Translations under genes and position numbers: made by a program
Notes under the pieces: model-generated
What the model saw: the letters and a program-made list of their open reading frames with translations, nothing else
Databases searched by the model: none
What the model was told of the DNA's origin: nothing
NCBI GenBank assembly: GCA_030657355.1
Contig: CP131056.1
Location: 434,001 to 498,000 of the forward strand
Direction of reading: 5' to 3'
DNA from: Radicibacter daui
Lineage (GTDB): Bacteria; Pseudomonadota; Alphaproteobacteria; Radicibacterales; Radicibacteraceae
DNA length: 64,000 bases
Part shown: in pieces, positions 1 to 9,375 of the stretch
Layout: every line of letters starts with the position of its first letter
How positions within the stretch are numbered: position 1 is the first letter of the stretch

Positions 1-2
1 AT

Positions 3-1376
3 CTGGCCGCTGGCAGCACGGTGCGCCTGCGCCTTGCCACCCATCTGGGGGTCGATCAGTCCGGCGTCGTCGATTTCAACCCGCTGCCGCCGGGCAGCAT
101 CATTCCGGTGACGGCACCCGATCCCGAGCCGGGCTGTGCCCCGGTTTCCGGTGAATGGCCGCAGCGTTTCTCGGTGCATCTCGCCAATGGCGCCGCCATC
201 GGCGACATAGCGAGCCCCGAGGCCGCTTCTCTTGCCGGCCAGCCGGCCTGGGTCGAGATGGATGCCGTGGTCGATCATATGGGCGACACCGGCGCCAGCG
301 TGCCGGTCGAGATGCATGTCGTCGGCGCGCGCGTGCTGCTGGCCAATGCGCGCCTGCTCAAGACCTATGATGCCGCCGAGCTTGCCGCTGGCGGTGCCGG
401 GGGCACCCTTGCCAGCCCGTTTGCCAGCAATGACCAGAAGGTCGGCCTTGCCTGGTTTGCCTTCAACGGCATGTCGCCGCCTGCCGGTGCGCCGGTGGTG
501 GCGGATCTCGCCGCCAACCCGATGGCAACCAACCAGACCATGGGGCTGGACAGCACGGTCTCCGCGGTTCCGGGCGGTGTCGCCATTACGGCGCTGGCTT
601 CCGGCTGGAGTGTGCCGGTCCAGGCCTTCAACCAGAATTTCTCGCTCGGCTTCGTCAATGCCAGCGAGTTTCATATCGTGCCTGTGCCGGGTGATATGAG
701 TTCGGCGGTGGCGGGCGGTGCGCCGGCAATGGTGGAGGTAACCTTCACCCCCGTTGGCGCAGCCCCGGCTCACGGTGATGCGCCCCGGCTGGTCATGGCT
801 CATATCGAAACCGTAACGCTGACTGTGCGGCCTTTCGGCCAGCCGCCGATGATCCGCACCGTGCGGACCGCCAGCGTGGCTGCGCCCTGGCATCCGTCGG
901 TCGACAGCCGCACGGCGATGGATTTCGATATCAGCGGCATGCGTCCCGGTCAGGATAGCGCTACGGCTATTGCGGCCGCCCGGCAGAATTTCAGTGTGCG
1001 CCTGACGCCGTCCGGCAGCCGTCTTGTGCCGCCAGCTGCAACCTGCCCGCTTGATGGCACCGGCCAGCCGATTCCGCGCGCGGCCGGAGATTACCGCTGT
1101 GTCGTGGCCGATCTGGATGCCGCCGGCCTTGTTCGGCGTGCTCAGGTGGTAAGTGCCGTTCCCGGCGACCAGAGCAATGCGCTCGTCAGCGTGCTGATGG
1201 ACCGTTATGGCGAGCCGACAGCCCGCGGCGGCGAATTGCGGGTTAATGGCGAGCCCGTGCCGGGTATCGTATTGGGCTGGGGTGCCGTGGCGCCGGATGG
1301 CAGCACGCCGATGACCGCCAGGCTCTGGCAGGATGGCAGCTATACCTATGAAATGCTGACGGTCGCCGCCCCCTGA
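3..1376 (+). CDS. Unknown protein, 3' part only
   Basis: The reading frame is open from the window edge to a TGA at 1374-1376, so the true start probably lies upstream. A GTG at 21 is the first possible start inside the window and would give 451 residues. The product is rich in Ala, Gly, Pro and Val, has no obvious membrane span, and looks mostly beta-structured (many short hydrophobic alternations). Only a few cysteines are seen. I recognise no domain. It converges on mnmC with only five bases between the stops. It could be a surface, pilus or filament protein, but nothing in the sequence proves that. Confidence 0.6.
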   Translation: MAAGSTVRLRLATHLGVDQSGVVDFNPLPPGSIIPVTAPDPEPGCAPVSGEWPQRFSVHLANGAAIGDIASPEAASLAGQPAWVEMDAVVDHMGDTGASVPVEMHVVGARVLLANARLLKTYDAAELAAGGAGGTLASPFASNDQKVGLAWFAFNGMSPPAGAPVVADLAANPMATNQTMGLDSTVSAVPGGVAITALASGWSVPVQAFNQNFSLGFVNASEFHIVPVPGDMSSAVAGGAPAMVEVTFTPVGAAPAHGDAPRLVMAHIETVTLTVRPFGQPPMIRTVRTASVAAPWHPSVDSRTAMDFDISGMRPGQDSATAIAAARQNFSVRLTPSGSRLVPPAATCPLDGTGQPIPRAAGDYRCVVADLDAAGLVRRAQVVSAVPGDQSNALVSVLMDRYGEPTARGGELRVNGEPVPGIVLGWGAVAPDGSTPMTARLWQDGSYTYEMLTVAAP

Positions 1377-1381
1377 CCGTG

Positions 1382-2671
1382 TCAGCCGGCAGCACCCTGC
1401 TGCCGGCGGAGCTGCCGGATGATGAAGCGCCCGGGCTGGAGCAGTGCCTGCTCCTCGCCCGGCAACGCTTCCGTGCCCCCGCAAATCTGGCCGGCCAGCA
1501 TCTCGGCGAGCAGGGGCGCCACTGTCAGCCCCCGCGGCCCGAGCCCGGCCATGACATAGAGCCCCGGCAGCCAGCGTGCCGGCGGCAGTCCGCCCCGGTG
1601 GGCGTTTTTGGCAAGCGGCGCATAGTCTTCGAGCCAGCCGGCGTGGTCGGGAACGGGGCCGGCCAGCGGCAGATGGTCCGGCGTCACCGCTCTGAGGGCA
1701 GCCCTGCCTTGCAGCGCCTCTTCCGGTTGGTCCGGCAGAATATCCCCCAGGGCTTCGCTCAGCGTTGCGAGATTGCGCCGGTGATCGGCGGCTTCGACCG
1801 TTTGCGGCCCGCCAGCCGAGTGATCGAAGGTTGCCCCCACAGCATGGCGCCCCTCCACCAGCGGCGTCATATAACCGCCAAAGACCAGCGCTGCCTGCAA
1901 CCGGGCGCTCTGTGTCCCCGGCGGGGTCAGGGTTATCTGCCCGCGCCGGGCGGCCAGCGGCAGCCAGGCCGTTACCTCAAACCGTGCCGCTTCAAGCGCA
2001 CTGGCAATCACGACGGTTTCGCTTTCCAGCGTTTCGCCATTGGCAAGGCTAATGCGCCAGCCAGTGGCGGTCCGGCTCAGCGCTGTTGCTTCCTGCCCCA
2101 GCATCAGCCGGTCTATGCCCGCCGTCAGCCGTGCGCAGGCACGGCGTGGCCGCAGCAGTCCGCCGTCTGCGCTCCATAGTCCGCCGGCGGGCAGTCTCGC
2201 CCCTGTCAGTCCTTGCGCTTCATCGCGGCCTACCATCCGGCCCTCGGCTGTTTCCAGCAGGCCAAGGGCGAGAAAGGCGGCGAGGCGCCGCTCCTCTTTT
2301 CCGGTCAAGGCGAGTTGCAGCACGCCGCAGGCGGAAAAGGCGTCTTCCGTCAGCTCTTCGTAAGTCGCAAGGGCACGGCGAAAGGCGCGGGCAAAAAACC
2401 GGGTTTCGGCATCGTTGCGCGCGGCAGGGCGCGGCATGACGATCCCGGCGGGATTGCCGCTGCCTTCCTGGGCCAATGCCGGGTGGCGCTCGATGAGCAC
2501 CACCTCGCGCCCCCGCTTGAGAAGCGCGGCCGCAAGGGTTGCCGCCGCAATGCCGCCGCCGATCACCGTCACCCGTCCGGGCCGTGTTTCCGGCGGCACT
2601 TCCCAGGGTTGCCGCAGGTTTGTATGCAATTCAATGGTCAAGAGAGCGGTTTCATCCCGTATGTCCGCCAT
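1382..2671 (-). CDS. mnmC: MnmC-type FAD-dependent cmnm5s2U34 oxidoreductase (stand-alone)
   Basis: 429 residues. A Rossmann FAD-binding motif VIGGGIAAATLA begins near residue 35, followed by the GNPAGIVMPR segment typical of the C-terminal half of MnmC. In that family this domain removes the carboxymethyl group from cmnm5(s2)U at the tRNA wobble base, giving nm5U, which the MnmD methyltransferase then methylates. Here the methyltransferase half is absent: the protein starts about 30 residues before the FAD motif. The ATG at 2671 faces the response regulator across a 171-base divergent region. A partner MnmD should be encoded elsewhere. Family assignment is strong; exact substrate is inferred. 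Confidence 0.85.
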   Translation of the reverse strand: MADIRDETALLTIELHTNLRQPWEVPPETRPGRVTVIGGGIAAATLAAALLKRGREVVLIERHPALAQEGSGNPAGIVMPRPAARNDAETRFFARAFRRALATYEELTEDAFSACGVLQLALTGKEERRLAAFLALGLLETAEGRMVGRDEAQGLTGARLPAGGLWSADGGLLRPRRACARLTAGIDRLMLGQEATALSRTATGWRISLANGETLESETVVIASALEAARFEVTAWLPLAARRGQITLTPPGTQSARLQAALVFGGYMTPLVEGRHAVGATFDHSAGGPQTVEAADHRRNLATLSEALGDILPDQPEEALQGRAALRAVTPDHLPLAGPVPDHAGWLEDYAPLAKNAHRGGLPPARWLPGLYVMAGLGPRGLTVAPLLAEMLAGQICGGTEALPGEEQALLQPGRFIIRQLRRQQGAAG

Positions 2672-2842
2672 TAATTCGTGGCGCGATCAAATTACCTTGA
2701 GGCGTAAGTATAGTTCTTTTGGCGGCTTAACTTATCTCTCCGGATAGTGTCGCTGCGCATCGGTGGATGTTATCTATTTGTTGTTGGTAGATTTCTGCCA
2801 TTATTCTCTAATCTTCGTGACCAAATCACTGCGGGGCGCTGA

Positions 2843-3616
2843 ATGGGTCGTTCTCTGGCAGGTTCTGATGTCCCGACGCGCGGTTTGGGCGAGCGCATCC
2901 TGATCGTGGATGACGAGCCCGAGATCCGCTCCTTGCTGGACCGTTATCTCAGCGGCGAGGGGTTTGAGGTTATCTCTGTTTCCGGCGCGGTCGCCTGCAA
3001 GCAGTTTCTCGAACAGCAGACGGTTGAACTCGCCATCGTCGATCTCGGCCTTGGGGGCGGGGAAGACGGCCTGGCGCTGACCCGCTGGCTGCGTGAGCGT
3101 TTCAGCTTCGGCATCATCATCCTCACCGGCAAGAACGATGCGCTCGACCGTGTCATCGGGCTGGAGATGGGAGCTGACGACTATGTCGGCAAACCCTTCC
3201 TGCCGCGCGAGTTGCTGGCGCGCATGCGCAGCGTCCTGCGCCGGGTGCAGGAGGTGGAGCCCAGCCATGCGCTCGAACAGATGTGCTTCCGCGTCGATGG
3301 CATTACCGTCGACCTGCAGGCGCGCAAGGTCACCGGCCGTCAGGGCAGTCAGGTGCATCTCACCTCCACCGAATTCGAGTTGCTGGCCACATTGATGCGG
3401 GGTCGTAACAATCCGATTAGCCGTGATCAGTTGCTGGAAGGTGTGTTTGGCCGCGGCTGGTCGCCCTTCGACCGCTCGATCGATGTTCACGTCGCCAATC
3501 TGCGCCGCAAGATCGAGATCGATCCGAAGAACCCGGAAATCATCAAGACGGTGCGCGGCACCGGTTATGTGCTGGTTGGCCCGGTCGAGGTGATGAGCCA
3601 GCCGCTGCCCGCCTGA
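2843..3616 (+). CDS. OmpR/PhoB-family response regulator
   Basis: 257 residues. An N-terminal receiver domain (about 18-135) carries the acidic pair D23/D24, the phospho-acceptor D67 in AIVDLGL and the conserved Lys in the VGKPF segment. A C-terminal winged-helix domain (about 150-250) ends with the RTVRGTGYVLVG signature of OmpR/PhoB regulators. It is a DNA-binding transcription factor controlled by a histidine kinase. No kinase gene is adjacent, so it is an orphan regulator here. An N-terminal extension of about 17 residues precedes the receiver. Target genes cannot be read from the sequence. Confidence 0.93.
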   Translation: MGRSLAGSDVPTRGLGERILIVDDEPEIRSLLDRYLSGEGFEVISVSGAVACKQFLEQQTVELAIVDLGLGGGEDGLALTRWLRERFSFGIIILTGKNDALDRVIGLEMGADDYVGKPFLPRELLARMRSVLRRVQEVEPSHALEQMCFRVDGITVDLQARKVTGRQGSQVHLTSTEFELLATLMRGRNNPISRDQLLEGVFGRGWSPFDRSIDVHVANLRRKIEIDPKNPEIIKTVRGTGYVLVGPVEVMSQPLPA

Positions 3617-3637
3617 CAGCCGCGCGGGAGCGGTGGC

Positions 3638-4213
3638 TCAGGCGTGGCCGGCATCGCTGGTGAGCATGCGCGGGTCGATGCCGATCTTGGCCATCGCCCG
3701 TTCCCATTTGCTTTCCAGATTTTCATCCCACAGCAGATCGGCATCGGCGGCAACCGTCAGCCAGCCATTGGCCTGCAACTCGTCATCCAGCTGTCCGGCC
3801 GACCAGCCGGCATACCCCAGCGCCATCATCGCCCGCGCAGGGCCTGCGCCGGCGGCAATCGCCCGTAGCACGTCGAAGGTGGCCGTCAGTGCCACGCCGC
3901 CATCCACCAGCATGGTGCCCTCATGCTGGTAATCGGCGCTGTGCAGCACGAAACCCCGCCCCGGCTCCACCGGGCCGCCATAATGCACCGGCTTGTCGGA
4001 GGGCATGTGCTCGCCGGTGACATCCAGCTGCGACATGAGGTCGGAGAAGTTGACGCTGCCGAACAGCCGGTTGACCACCAGACCCATCGCCCCCTCGGCA
4101 TTGTGGGCGCACATGTAGATGACGGTCTTTTCGAAACGCGGGTCGGACATGCCGGGCATGGCGATCAGACACTGGCCGGTCAGGTAGCCATTGGCGGCTT
4201 GTTTGTCAGTCAT
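3638..4213 (-). CDS. YqgE/AlgH family protein (UPF0301)
   Basis: 191 residues, the usual size for the family. The N-terminal block [19 protein letters not shown] and [10 protein letters not shown], and later [13 protein letters not shown], are the recognisable YqgE/AlgH signatures. The biochemical role of the family is unsettled; it has been linked to alginate regulation in Pseudomonas. It ends 21 bases from the convergent response regulator and is divergent from the thiol reductase gene. No membrane segment or signal peptide is visible, so it is likely cytoplasmic. Confidence 0.9.
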   Translation of the reverse strand: MTDKQAANGYLTGQCLIAMPGMSDPRFEKTVIYMCAHNAEGAMGLVVNRLFGSVNFSDLMSQLDVTGEHMPSDKPVHYGGPVEPGRGFVLHSADYQHEGTMLVDGGVALTATFDVLRAIAAGAGPARAMMALGYAGWSAGQLDDELQANGWLTVAADADLLWDENLESKWERAMAKIGIDPRMLTSDAGHA

Positions 4214-4408
4214 CGGCGTTCACCCGTCATCCTTGCGCGGCCTGTTATTCCGGTCCCTGTCCGCTCGCAGACGATAAATTCTTCGTGTTGGTGGGTCCGT
4301 GCGGCTATCACCACCCTTGAAACTATCACCGCGCATCGCCTTTCTTGAAGTGCGCTTTAGAGCCTCATCTGGCCGTGGAGCGCAGAAATTCAACAGGAGC
4401 TGCCGAAT

Positions 4409-6511
4409 TTGTCCTCCCGCGCCCCCTGGCCATGGCGTCTTGCCGCCTGCCTCATCCTCGCCCTTGCCGCCATCCCTGCGCTGGCCCGGGCCGAGGCAGG
4501 GCCGTGGGGCAGCGGGCCGCATACCAAGGCGCGGCTGGTCTCCGCGGTTACGGCGACCGGCGACCTCGCCAGTCTGCCCCTGGGGCTTGAAGTAGAGCTT
4601 GATCCCGGCTGGAAAACCTACTGGCGTTCACCGGGCGATGCCGGCCTGCCGCCGGGCCTGACCTTCAAGGGGCCGATCCGGGAAAATGGCTGGCAGCTTT
4701 CCTATCCGGCGCCCATGCGCTTCAGCCTCTTCGGGCTCGAGACTTTCGGCTATCACGACACGGTGTTGTTCCCGCTGACAGTCGAACCGGCCCGGCCGGG
4801 AGCACCGCTGGCGCTGTCCGTCGACGTCAATCTGCTGGTCTGTGCGGAAATCTGCATACCCGTCGACCTGCCGCTTTCCATCGATCTGCCGGCCGGACCG
4901 GCGACCCCTTCGGCCGATGCGCAGCGTCTGGCGATCTGGCGGGCGCGGGTGCCCGGCAATGGACGGATGGCCGGCCTTGCCATCAACAGCGTCGCGGTTG
5001 GTGCTGACGCCCTGACGGTCAATCTTTCCAGCAGCGATGGCACGTTTCGGACGCCGGACGTGATCGTCGAGGCTCCTTCAGGCTGGGCATTCGGTCCGCC
5101 GGAACGCCAGCTTGCTGCCGATGGCCGGCAAGCGACCTTGCGCCTGCCCTATACCGGCAGGCCCGATGCCGGGGCGAGCCTTGCCGGTGCTGCCCTTACC
5201 CTTACCGTGACCGACGGTGACCGGGCGATGGAAGAGGCGGTGACTGCCGGTGCGAGCGGCGGGGCCGCTGCGCCCATGGCGGCCGGTGCCCTGGCCCCGG
5301 CAGGGCTGTTCTCGATGCTGCTGGTGGCGCTGCTCGGGGGCTTTATCCTCAATTTCATGCCCTGCGTGCTACCGGTGCTCTCGCTCAAGGTGGCAAGCCT
5401 TGCCCGTCTGCAGGGGGCGGCGCCAGCCAAGGTGCGCAGCGGCTTTCTGGCAACGGCTGCCGGCATCATCGTCTCCTTCCTCGCGCTCGGGGCGGGGCTT
5501 GCCGGTCTCAAGTCGGCCGGGGCCGCCATTGGATGGGGCATCCAGTTCCAGCAGCCGCTTTTCCTGGCCTTCATGGCAGTGGTGGTCTCGCTTTTTGCCT
5601 GCAACCTTGCCGGCTTCTTCGAGATCCTGCTGCCGCGCCGCATTGTCGATGCCGTAAGCGGCCCGCTGCCGGTCACGGGCCGTGAACCGGGGCTTGCCGG
5701 CAGTTTTGCCGCCGGCGTCTTTGCCACGCTGCTGGCGACGCCCTGCTCCGCGCCCTTTCTCGGTACTGCTCTCGGCTTTGCGCTCTCGCGCGGCTGGAGC
5801 GAGATCATGGCCATCTTTGCCGTTCTGGGCATCGGCCTTGCCCTGCCCTACCTCGCGGTGGCGGCCGTGCCGGCTGTTGCGCGTCTTCTGCCTCGGCCGG
5901 GAGCATGGATGCTGTGGCTGAAGCGTGTGCTGGCGCTGGCCCTTGCCGGCACAGCCTTGTGGCTGCTCAGCGTGCTGGCGAGCCAGATCGGGTTTCTGCC
6001 CGTTCTGCTGGCCGGCGGGCTCCTTGTTCTCGGTGCGATCCTGTTCGCCCTGGCCCGCCGCCGGCAGCGCCTCGCCCTGCCGGCACTCCTTGCGATGCTG
6101 GCCATCCTGCCGCTGGCCTTCTTTGCGGCGTCAGGGGATCGGGGAGCAAACGCGCCGGCTCAGGGCGGCCCGTGGCTGCCCTTCTCCACCGAAGCGGTGG
6201 CCGGGGATGTTGCCGCCGGCAAGGTCGTTCTGGTGGATGTGACCGCCGACTGGTGCCTGACCTGCAAGGTCAACCGCAAGCTGGTGCTGGATGCCCAGCC
6301 GATTGCCGGGCTGCTGGCAAGCGGCGCCGTCACCGGCCGCCTTGCCGACTGGACCAACCCGGATGATGGCATTGCGGCCTATCTGGCGAGTTTCGGCCGC
6401 TACGGCATACCGTTTTACGCAGTCTACGGCCCCTCGGCGCCGCAAGGCATTGCCCTGCCGGAGCTGGTAACGGCCGAGACCATCCAGCAGGCCCTTGCCA
6501 AGGCTAGATAA
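4409..6511 (+). CDS. ScsB/DsbD-type protein-disulfide reductase
   Basis: 700 residues. It has a signal peptide, a periplasmic N-terminal domain (to about 290) with the C145-x3-C149 pair, a CcdA-like multi-span domain (about 295-560) with C319 in NFMPCVLP and C446 in ATPCSAPF, and a C-terminal thioredoxin-like domain with WCLTCK (C616, C619). Such proteins carry electrons from cytoplasmic thioredoxin across the inner membrane to periplasmic thiol proteins. The start is TTG at 4409: an AGGAG at 4395-4399 sits nine bases upstream and the next residues form a proper signal sequence, while the ATG at 4432 is out of frame. A peroxiredoxin gene follows closely. Confidence 0.9.
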   Translation: MSSRAPWPWRLAACLILALAAIPALARAEAGPWGSGPHTKARLVSAVTATGDLASLPLGLEVELDPGWKTYWRSPGDAGLPPGLTFKGPIRENGWQLSYPAPMRFSLFGLETFGYHDTVLFPLTVEPARPGAPLALSVDVNLLVCAEICIPVDLPLSIDLPAGPATPSADAQRLAIWRARVPGNGRMAGLAINSVAVGADALTVNLSSSDGTFRTPDVIVEAPSGWAFGPPERQLAADGRQATLRLPYTGRPDAGASLAGAALTLTVTDGDRAMEEAVTAGASGGAAAPMAAGALAPAGLFSMLLVALLGGFILNFMPCVLPVLSLKVASLARLQGAAPAKVRSGFLATAAGIIVSFLALGAGLAGLKSAGAAIGWGIQFQQPLFLAFMAVVVSLFACNLAGFFEILLPRRIVDAVSGPLPVTGREPGLAGSFAAGVFATLLATPCSAPFLGTALGFALSRGWSEIMAIFAVLGIGLALPYLAVAAVPAVARLLPRPGAWMLWLKRVLALALAGTALWLLSVLASQIGFLPVLLAGGLLVLGAILFALARRRQRLALPALLAMLAILPLAFFAASGDRGANAPAQGGPWLPFSTEAVAGDVAAGKVVLVDVTADWCLTCKVNRKLVLDAQPIAGLLASGAVTGRLADWTNPDDGIAAYLASFGRYGIPFYAVYGPSAPQGIALPELVTAETIQQALAKAR

Positions 6512-6575
6512 AGCCCGGTCAATGGCGCATATCAGAGCGGCCAACCGTCAAGACGAGCCAGAAGGGCCCCAAGCG

Positions 6576-7058
6576 ATGACCATCAAGGTTAATGACAGTT
6601 TCCCCGCGGTGACGTTGAAGCACCTGACCGAAAACGGCATGCAGGAACTGGATGTCGGCGCCTTCCTCAAGGGCAAGAAGATCGTGCTGTTTGCCGTGCC
6701 GGGTGCCTTCACCCCGACCTGCTCGGCCCGCCATCTGCCGGGTTATGTCGACCGTGCCAGGGATTTCGCCGCCAAGGGCGTGGATGCCATCTGCTGCATG
6801 GCCGTCAACGACCCCTTCGTGATGAAGGCCTGGGCCGAAGCCGGCAACGCCGCCGAAGCCATCACCATGCTGCCGGATGGCAATGGCGAGCTGACCGGCA
6901 AGCTGGGCCTTGAGCTCGATGCCCGCGCCAACGGCCTTGGCATGCGCTCCAAGCGCTTTGCCATGCTGATCGAGGATGGCGTGGTCAAGGATGTGCAGGT
7001 TGAGGCGCCGGGCGCCTTCGAAGTTTCCAGCGCCGATTTCATGCTGGGCCGCGTCTGA
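6576..7058 (+). CDS. Prx5-type peroxiredoxin
   Basis: 160 residues. The peroxidatic cysteine is C49 in PGAFTPTCS, typical of the Prx5/AhpE-like group that reduces hydrogen peroxide and organic peroxides using thiols. The ATG at 6576 gives the standard length and N-terminus; a longer in-frame start at 6495 would add 27 unconserved residues and overlap the end of the thiol reductase gene. The gene lies 64 bases after that reductase, so shared redox function is plausible although one is periplasmic and this one, lacking a signal peptide, is cytoplasmic. Confidence 0.93.
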   Translation: MTIKVNDSFPAVTLKHLTENGMQELDVGAFLKGKKIVLFAVPGAFTPTCSARHLPGYVDRARDFAAKGVDAICCMAVNDPFVMKAWAEAGNAAEAITMLPDGNGELTGKLGLELDARANGLGMRSKRFAMLIEDGVVKDVQVEAPGAFEVSSADFMLGRV

Positions 7059-7064
7059 TCCGGC

Positions 7065-7099
7065 AAGCGGCTGCCGGCCCTCGCGGGCGGCAGCCGCTT
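7065..7099. terminator. Bidirectional terminator between peroxiredoxin and VOC genes
   Basis: An 11-bp perfect inverted repeat (7065-7075 with 7089-7099) has an A-rich left edge and T-rich right edge and lies between convergent genes, so it can serve both strands. Confidence 0.75.
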
Positions 7100-7103
7100 T
7101 TCC

Positions 7104-7955
7104 TCAGCTTTCGCAAAACTCCACCACGGTGCCGCAGGCGAATTGCGGCAGCACGACAAGGCGCTTGCCCTTTGCCGGGCTCGTCATAATGCCGGCGCCG
7201 GCCAGATAACGCCCGGTCGCCGTCAGATCCTTTACCAGCACACTCATGACGAACGGGGCGGGCAGGTGCGCCGGCAGCTTCAGCTCCGGATAGCGCTTGG
7301 CAGCCCGGGCCGGGTCAAGGAAGCGCAGATCATGCCGGCCAAGGGCGATGTCGAGCCGCCCCTTGCCAGTAAAGACGGCGTCCTTGCCCACGAGACGGCG
7401 CCACTGGGTTTCGAGGGCCAGCGGGTCCTCGACAATGAAGGTCAACCCCTCGAGGCCGATGGCGCCGTTGGCGTGTTTCAGCCATTCAGGCTCGCGCAGC
7501 AGCTCTGGCGTCAGATGTTCGCAGAAGAAGGTATTGCCGATGCCGGGCAGCAGGCCGGGTGGCGGTGGCAGCAGGCGGAAGGCCGGCTCCCGCATGCCTT
7601 CCGGGGCTTCCAGCAGGCGTGAGAGCGAGCTGGGCACCGGCGCCTCGAACCCCAGCGCAGCAAGGCGGGCCGCTGCAGCCATCGCGCCGCCGGCACCGGG
7701 GGCCAGCGCCAGCGTCATCAGCCCTTCGCCGCGGGTTGCCAGAAACTCTTCCAGCCCGTTGCTGGGTTGGGAGGCATCGACCAGCCCCAGAATCTCGACA
7801 TAGTCCTCCGGAAACATCACGCAGTAATTGGCCGTGCCCCAGCCTTTGTGGCGCCCGCGCGGGCTCAGGGTGAACCCCATCGCGGCAAAGGCGGCGCGCG
7901 CCTTTTCAAGGTCGGCGGCGGCAACAAGCGGATGGTCAATGCCGGTCGCGATCAA
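7104..7955 (-). CDS. VOC-superfamily (glyoxalase-like) protein
   Basis: 283 residues. The N-terminus GIDHPLVAAADLEKA plus a second half containing GLEGLTFIVEDP match glyoxalase-like vicinal-oxygen-chelate proteins, in which paired beta-alpha-beta-beta-beta units bind a metal. The substrate is unknown. The start is TTG at 7955, whose TTGA overlaps the TGA of the DUF924 gene by four bases, and the GGAGG in the end of that gene (about 7972-7976) is its ribosome site. Translation of the two is therefore probably coupled. No ATG fits the conserved N-terminus. Confidence 0.8.
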   Translation of the reverse strand: MIATGIDHPLVAAADLEKARAAFAAMGFTLSPRGRHKGWGTANYCVMFPEDYVEILGLVDASQPSNGLEEFLATRGEGLMTLALAPGAGGAMAAAARLAALGFEAPVPSSLSRLLEAPEGMREPAFRLLPPPPGLLPGIGNTFFCEHLTPELLREPEWLKHANGAIGLEGLTFIVEDPLALETQWRRLVGKDAVFTGKGRLDIALGRHDLRFLDPARAAKRYPELKLPAHLPAPFVMSVLVKDLTATGRYLAGAGIMTSPAKGKRLVVLPQFACGTVVEFCES

Positions 7956-8497
7956 AAGCTCAATCCTCCCTTTTCCATGTAAGCGGCCTCTTTGTCTGTC
8001 GGCATGCGCCCGAGCACGGCATTGCGGTGCGGAAAACGTCCGAACCGCTCGATGACGGCATGGTGCAAGCGGGCAAAATAAAGCCCTTCCTCATTGCCGA
8101 GCTTGGCCATCAGCGCGCAGCACATCGCCTGGTGACCCAGCTCCTCGCTATGCATCAACGGCATATAGAAGAAGTAGCGTTGAGCGGGGGTGAGGCCAGT
8201 GTCAAGGCAGCGTGCAACGCTGTGCATCACGAGTGCCGCCGACCGGCCATCTGCCGCGAAGGCTCTGGCATCGCCGCGATAGAGGTTCCGGCTGACCTGG
8301 TCCAGCAGCAGCAACAGCGCCAGCATGCCTTCCGGTGTTTCCTGCCAGTGATCGAGCTGGCCGGCAGACGCCTGCCCGTGCAGTGCGCCCAGCTCCTCCC
8401 GCACGCGCCGGTCGAAACCGGCATCCTTGTCGAACCAAAAGGGCTCGCTCTCCGGCGCGAACCAGAAGGCAAGAACACCGGCGGTATCATGGGCCAT
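7952..8497 (-). CDS. DUF924 family protein
   Basis: 181 residues starting at the ATG at 8497 (MAHDTAG). Recognisable DUF924 features are VLAFWFAP near the start, LLLLDQVSRNLYRG in the middle and RFPHRNAVLGR near the end. The family is alpha-helical and of unknown biochemical role. The frame stays open upstream to 8719, but that part would overlap the petABC terminator and the end of petC, so I reject it. It is coupled by a four-base overlap to the downstream VOC gene. Confidence 0.88.
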   Translation of the reverse strand: MAHDTAGVLAFWFAPESEPFWFDKDAGFDRRVREELGALHGQASAGQLDHWQETPEGMLALLLLLDQVSRNLYRGDARAFAADGRSAALVMHSVARCLDTGLTPAQRYFFYMPLMHSEELGHQAMCCALMAKLGNEEGLYFARLHHAVIERFGRFPHRNAVLGRMPTDKEAAYMEKGGLSF

Positions 8498-8529
8498 TCG
8501 AAGAAAACCTTTGTGCTGGGAGCAAAGAA

Positions 8530-8557
8530 AAAGGGGCATCCCGCAAGATGCCCCTTT
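8530..8557 (-). terminator. Terminator of the petABC operon
   Basis: A hairpin with a GGGGCATC/GATGCCCC stem (8531-8540 with 8547-8556) and six-base loop is followed on the minus strand by TTTTTCTTT. It lies between the petC stop and the DUF924 start. Confidence 0.88.
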
Positions 8558-8592
8558 CATCGTTCCGGCAGACGGTGCCGGGGGCGATGGGC

Positions 8593-9375
8593 TCAGTGCT
8601 TCACGTCGCGCCACACACGGCGTTTGGTGACGTAGAGGATGCCGGCAAAGATGACGAGGAAGATGATTACCTTCACGCCTGTCTGCTTGCGGGCTTCCAG
8701 CTTGGGCTCGGCGGCCCACATCAGGAAGTTGGCAACGTCGCTCGCCATCTGCCCGCGGGTCGCCTCGGTGCCGTCGCCATAGGTCACCAGCCCGTCGGAG
8801 GCGAGCGGCGGCGGCATGGCAATGACATGGCCGGGGAAGTACTTGTTGTAGTACTGGCTGCCGGTCAGATGCACATCGGCCGGCGGTTCCTCATAGCCGG
8901 TCAGCAGGGAATGGACATAGTTGGGTCCATCCTCGCGGGCCTTGGCGATCAGGCTGAGATCGGGCGGAGCCTTGCCATTGGCATAGGCGGCCGCCTTCTC
9001 GTTCGGGAACGGGTTGGGGATCGGGTCCGCCGGCAGCGCCTTGCGGGTGAACATCTTGCCCTCGTCATCGGGGCCGTCTGTCACCTCGTATTCCATCGCG
9101 ATCACCTTCACCTCGTCATTGGTGAAGCCGAGATCGGTCAGGTCGCGGAAATGCAGATGGTCGAGCCCGTGACAGGCCTGGCAGATACCCTGATAGACCT
9201 GGAAACCACGCTGGACGGCGGCCTTGTCATAGGTGCCGAACGGTCCTTCGAAGCTCCATTGCATCTGCTTGGGCTCTTCCGTGGTGCCGGAGGCGAATGC
9301 CGTACCGGTGGAAGCAGCGCCGAGGCCAAGGGCGAAAGCGGCAAGCGCGGCAGATTTGATGAGGGCGCGCATCAT
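8593..9375 (-). CDS. petC: Cytochrome c1, bc1 complex
   Basis: 260 residues. A signal peptide (about 1-29) is followed by the haem c attachment motif CQACH (C65, C68, H69). The C-terminus has a single membrane anchor ([14 protein letters not shown]) followed by a basic tail, as in all cytochromes c1. It passes electrons from the Rieske centre to soluble or membrane cytochrome c on the periplasmic side. Two adjacent ATG codons (9375, 9372) overlap the cytochrome b stop by four bases, so translation is coupled. The frame is open for a further 290 codons upstream, but that is antisense-frame noise over petB. Confidence 0.96.
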   Translation of the reverse strand: MMRALIKSAALAAFALGLGAASTGTAFASGTTEEPKQMQWSFEGPFGTYDKAAVQRGFQVYQGICQACHGLDHLHFRDLTDLGFTNDEVKVIAMEYEVTDGPDDEGKMFTRKALPADPIPNPFPNEKAAAYANGKAPPDLSLIAKAREDGPNYVHSLLTGYEEPPADVHLTGSQYYNKYFPGHVIAMPPPLASDGLVTYGDGTEATRGQMASDVANFLMWAAEPKLEARKQTGVKVIIFLVIFAGILYVTKRRVWRDVKH

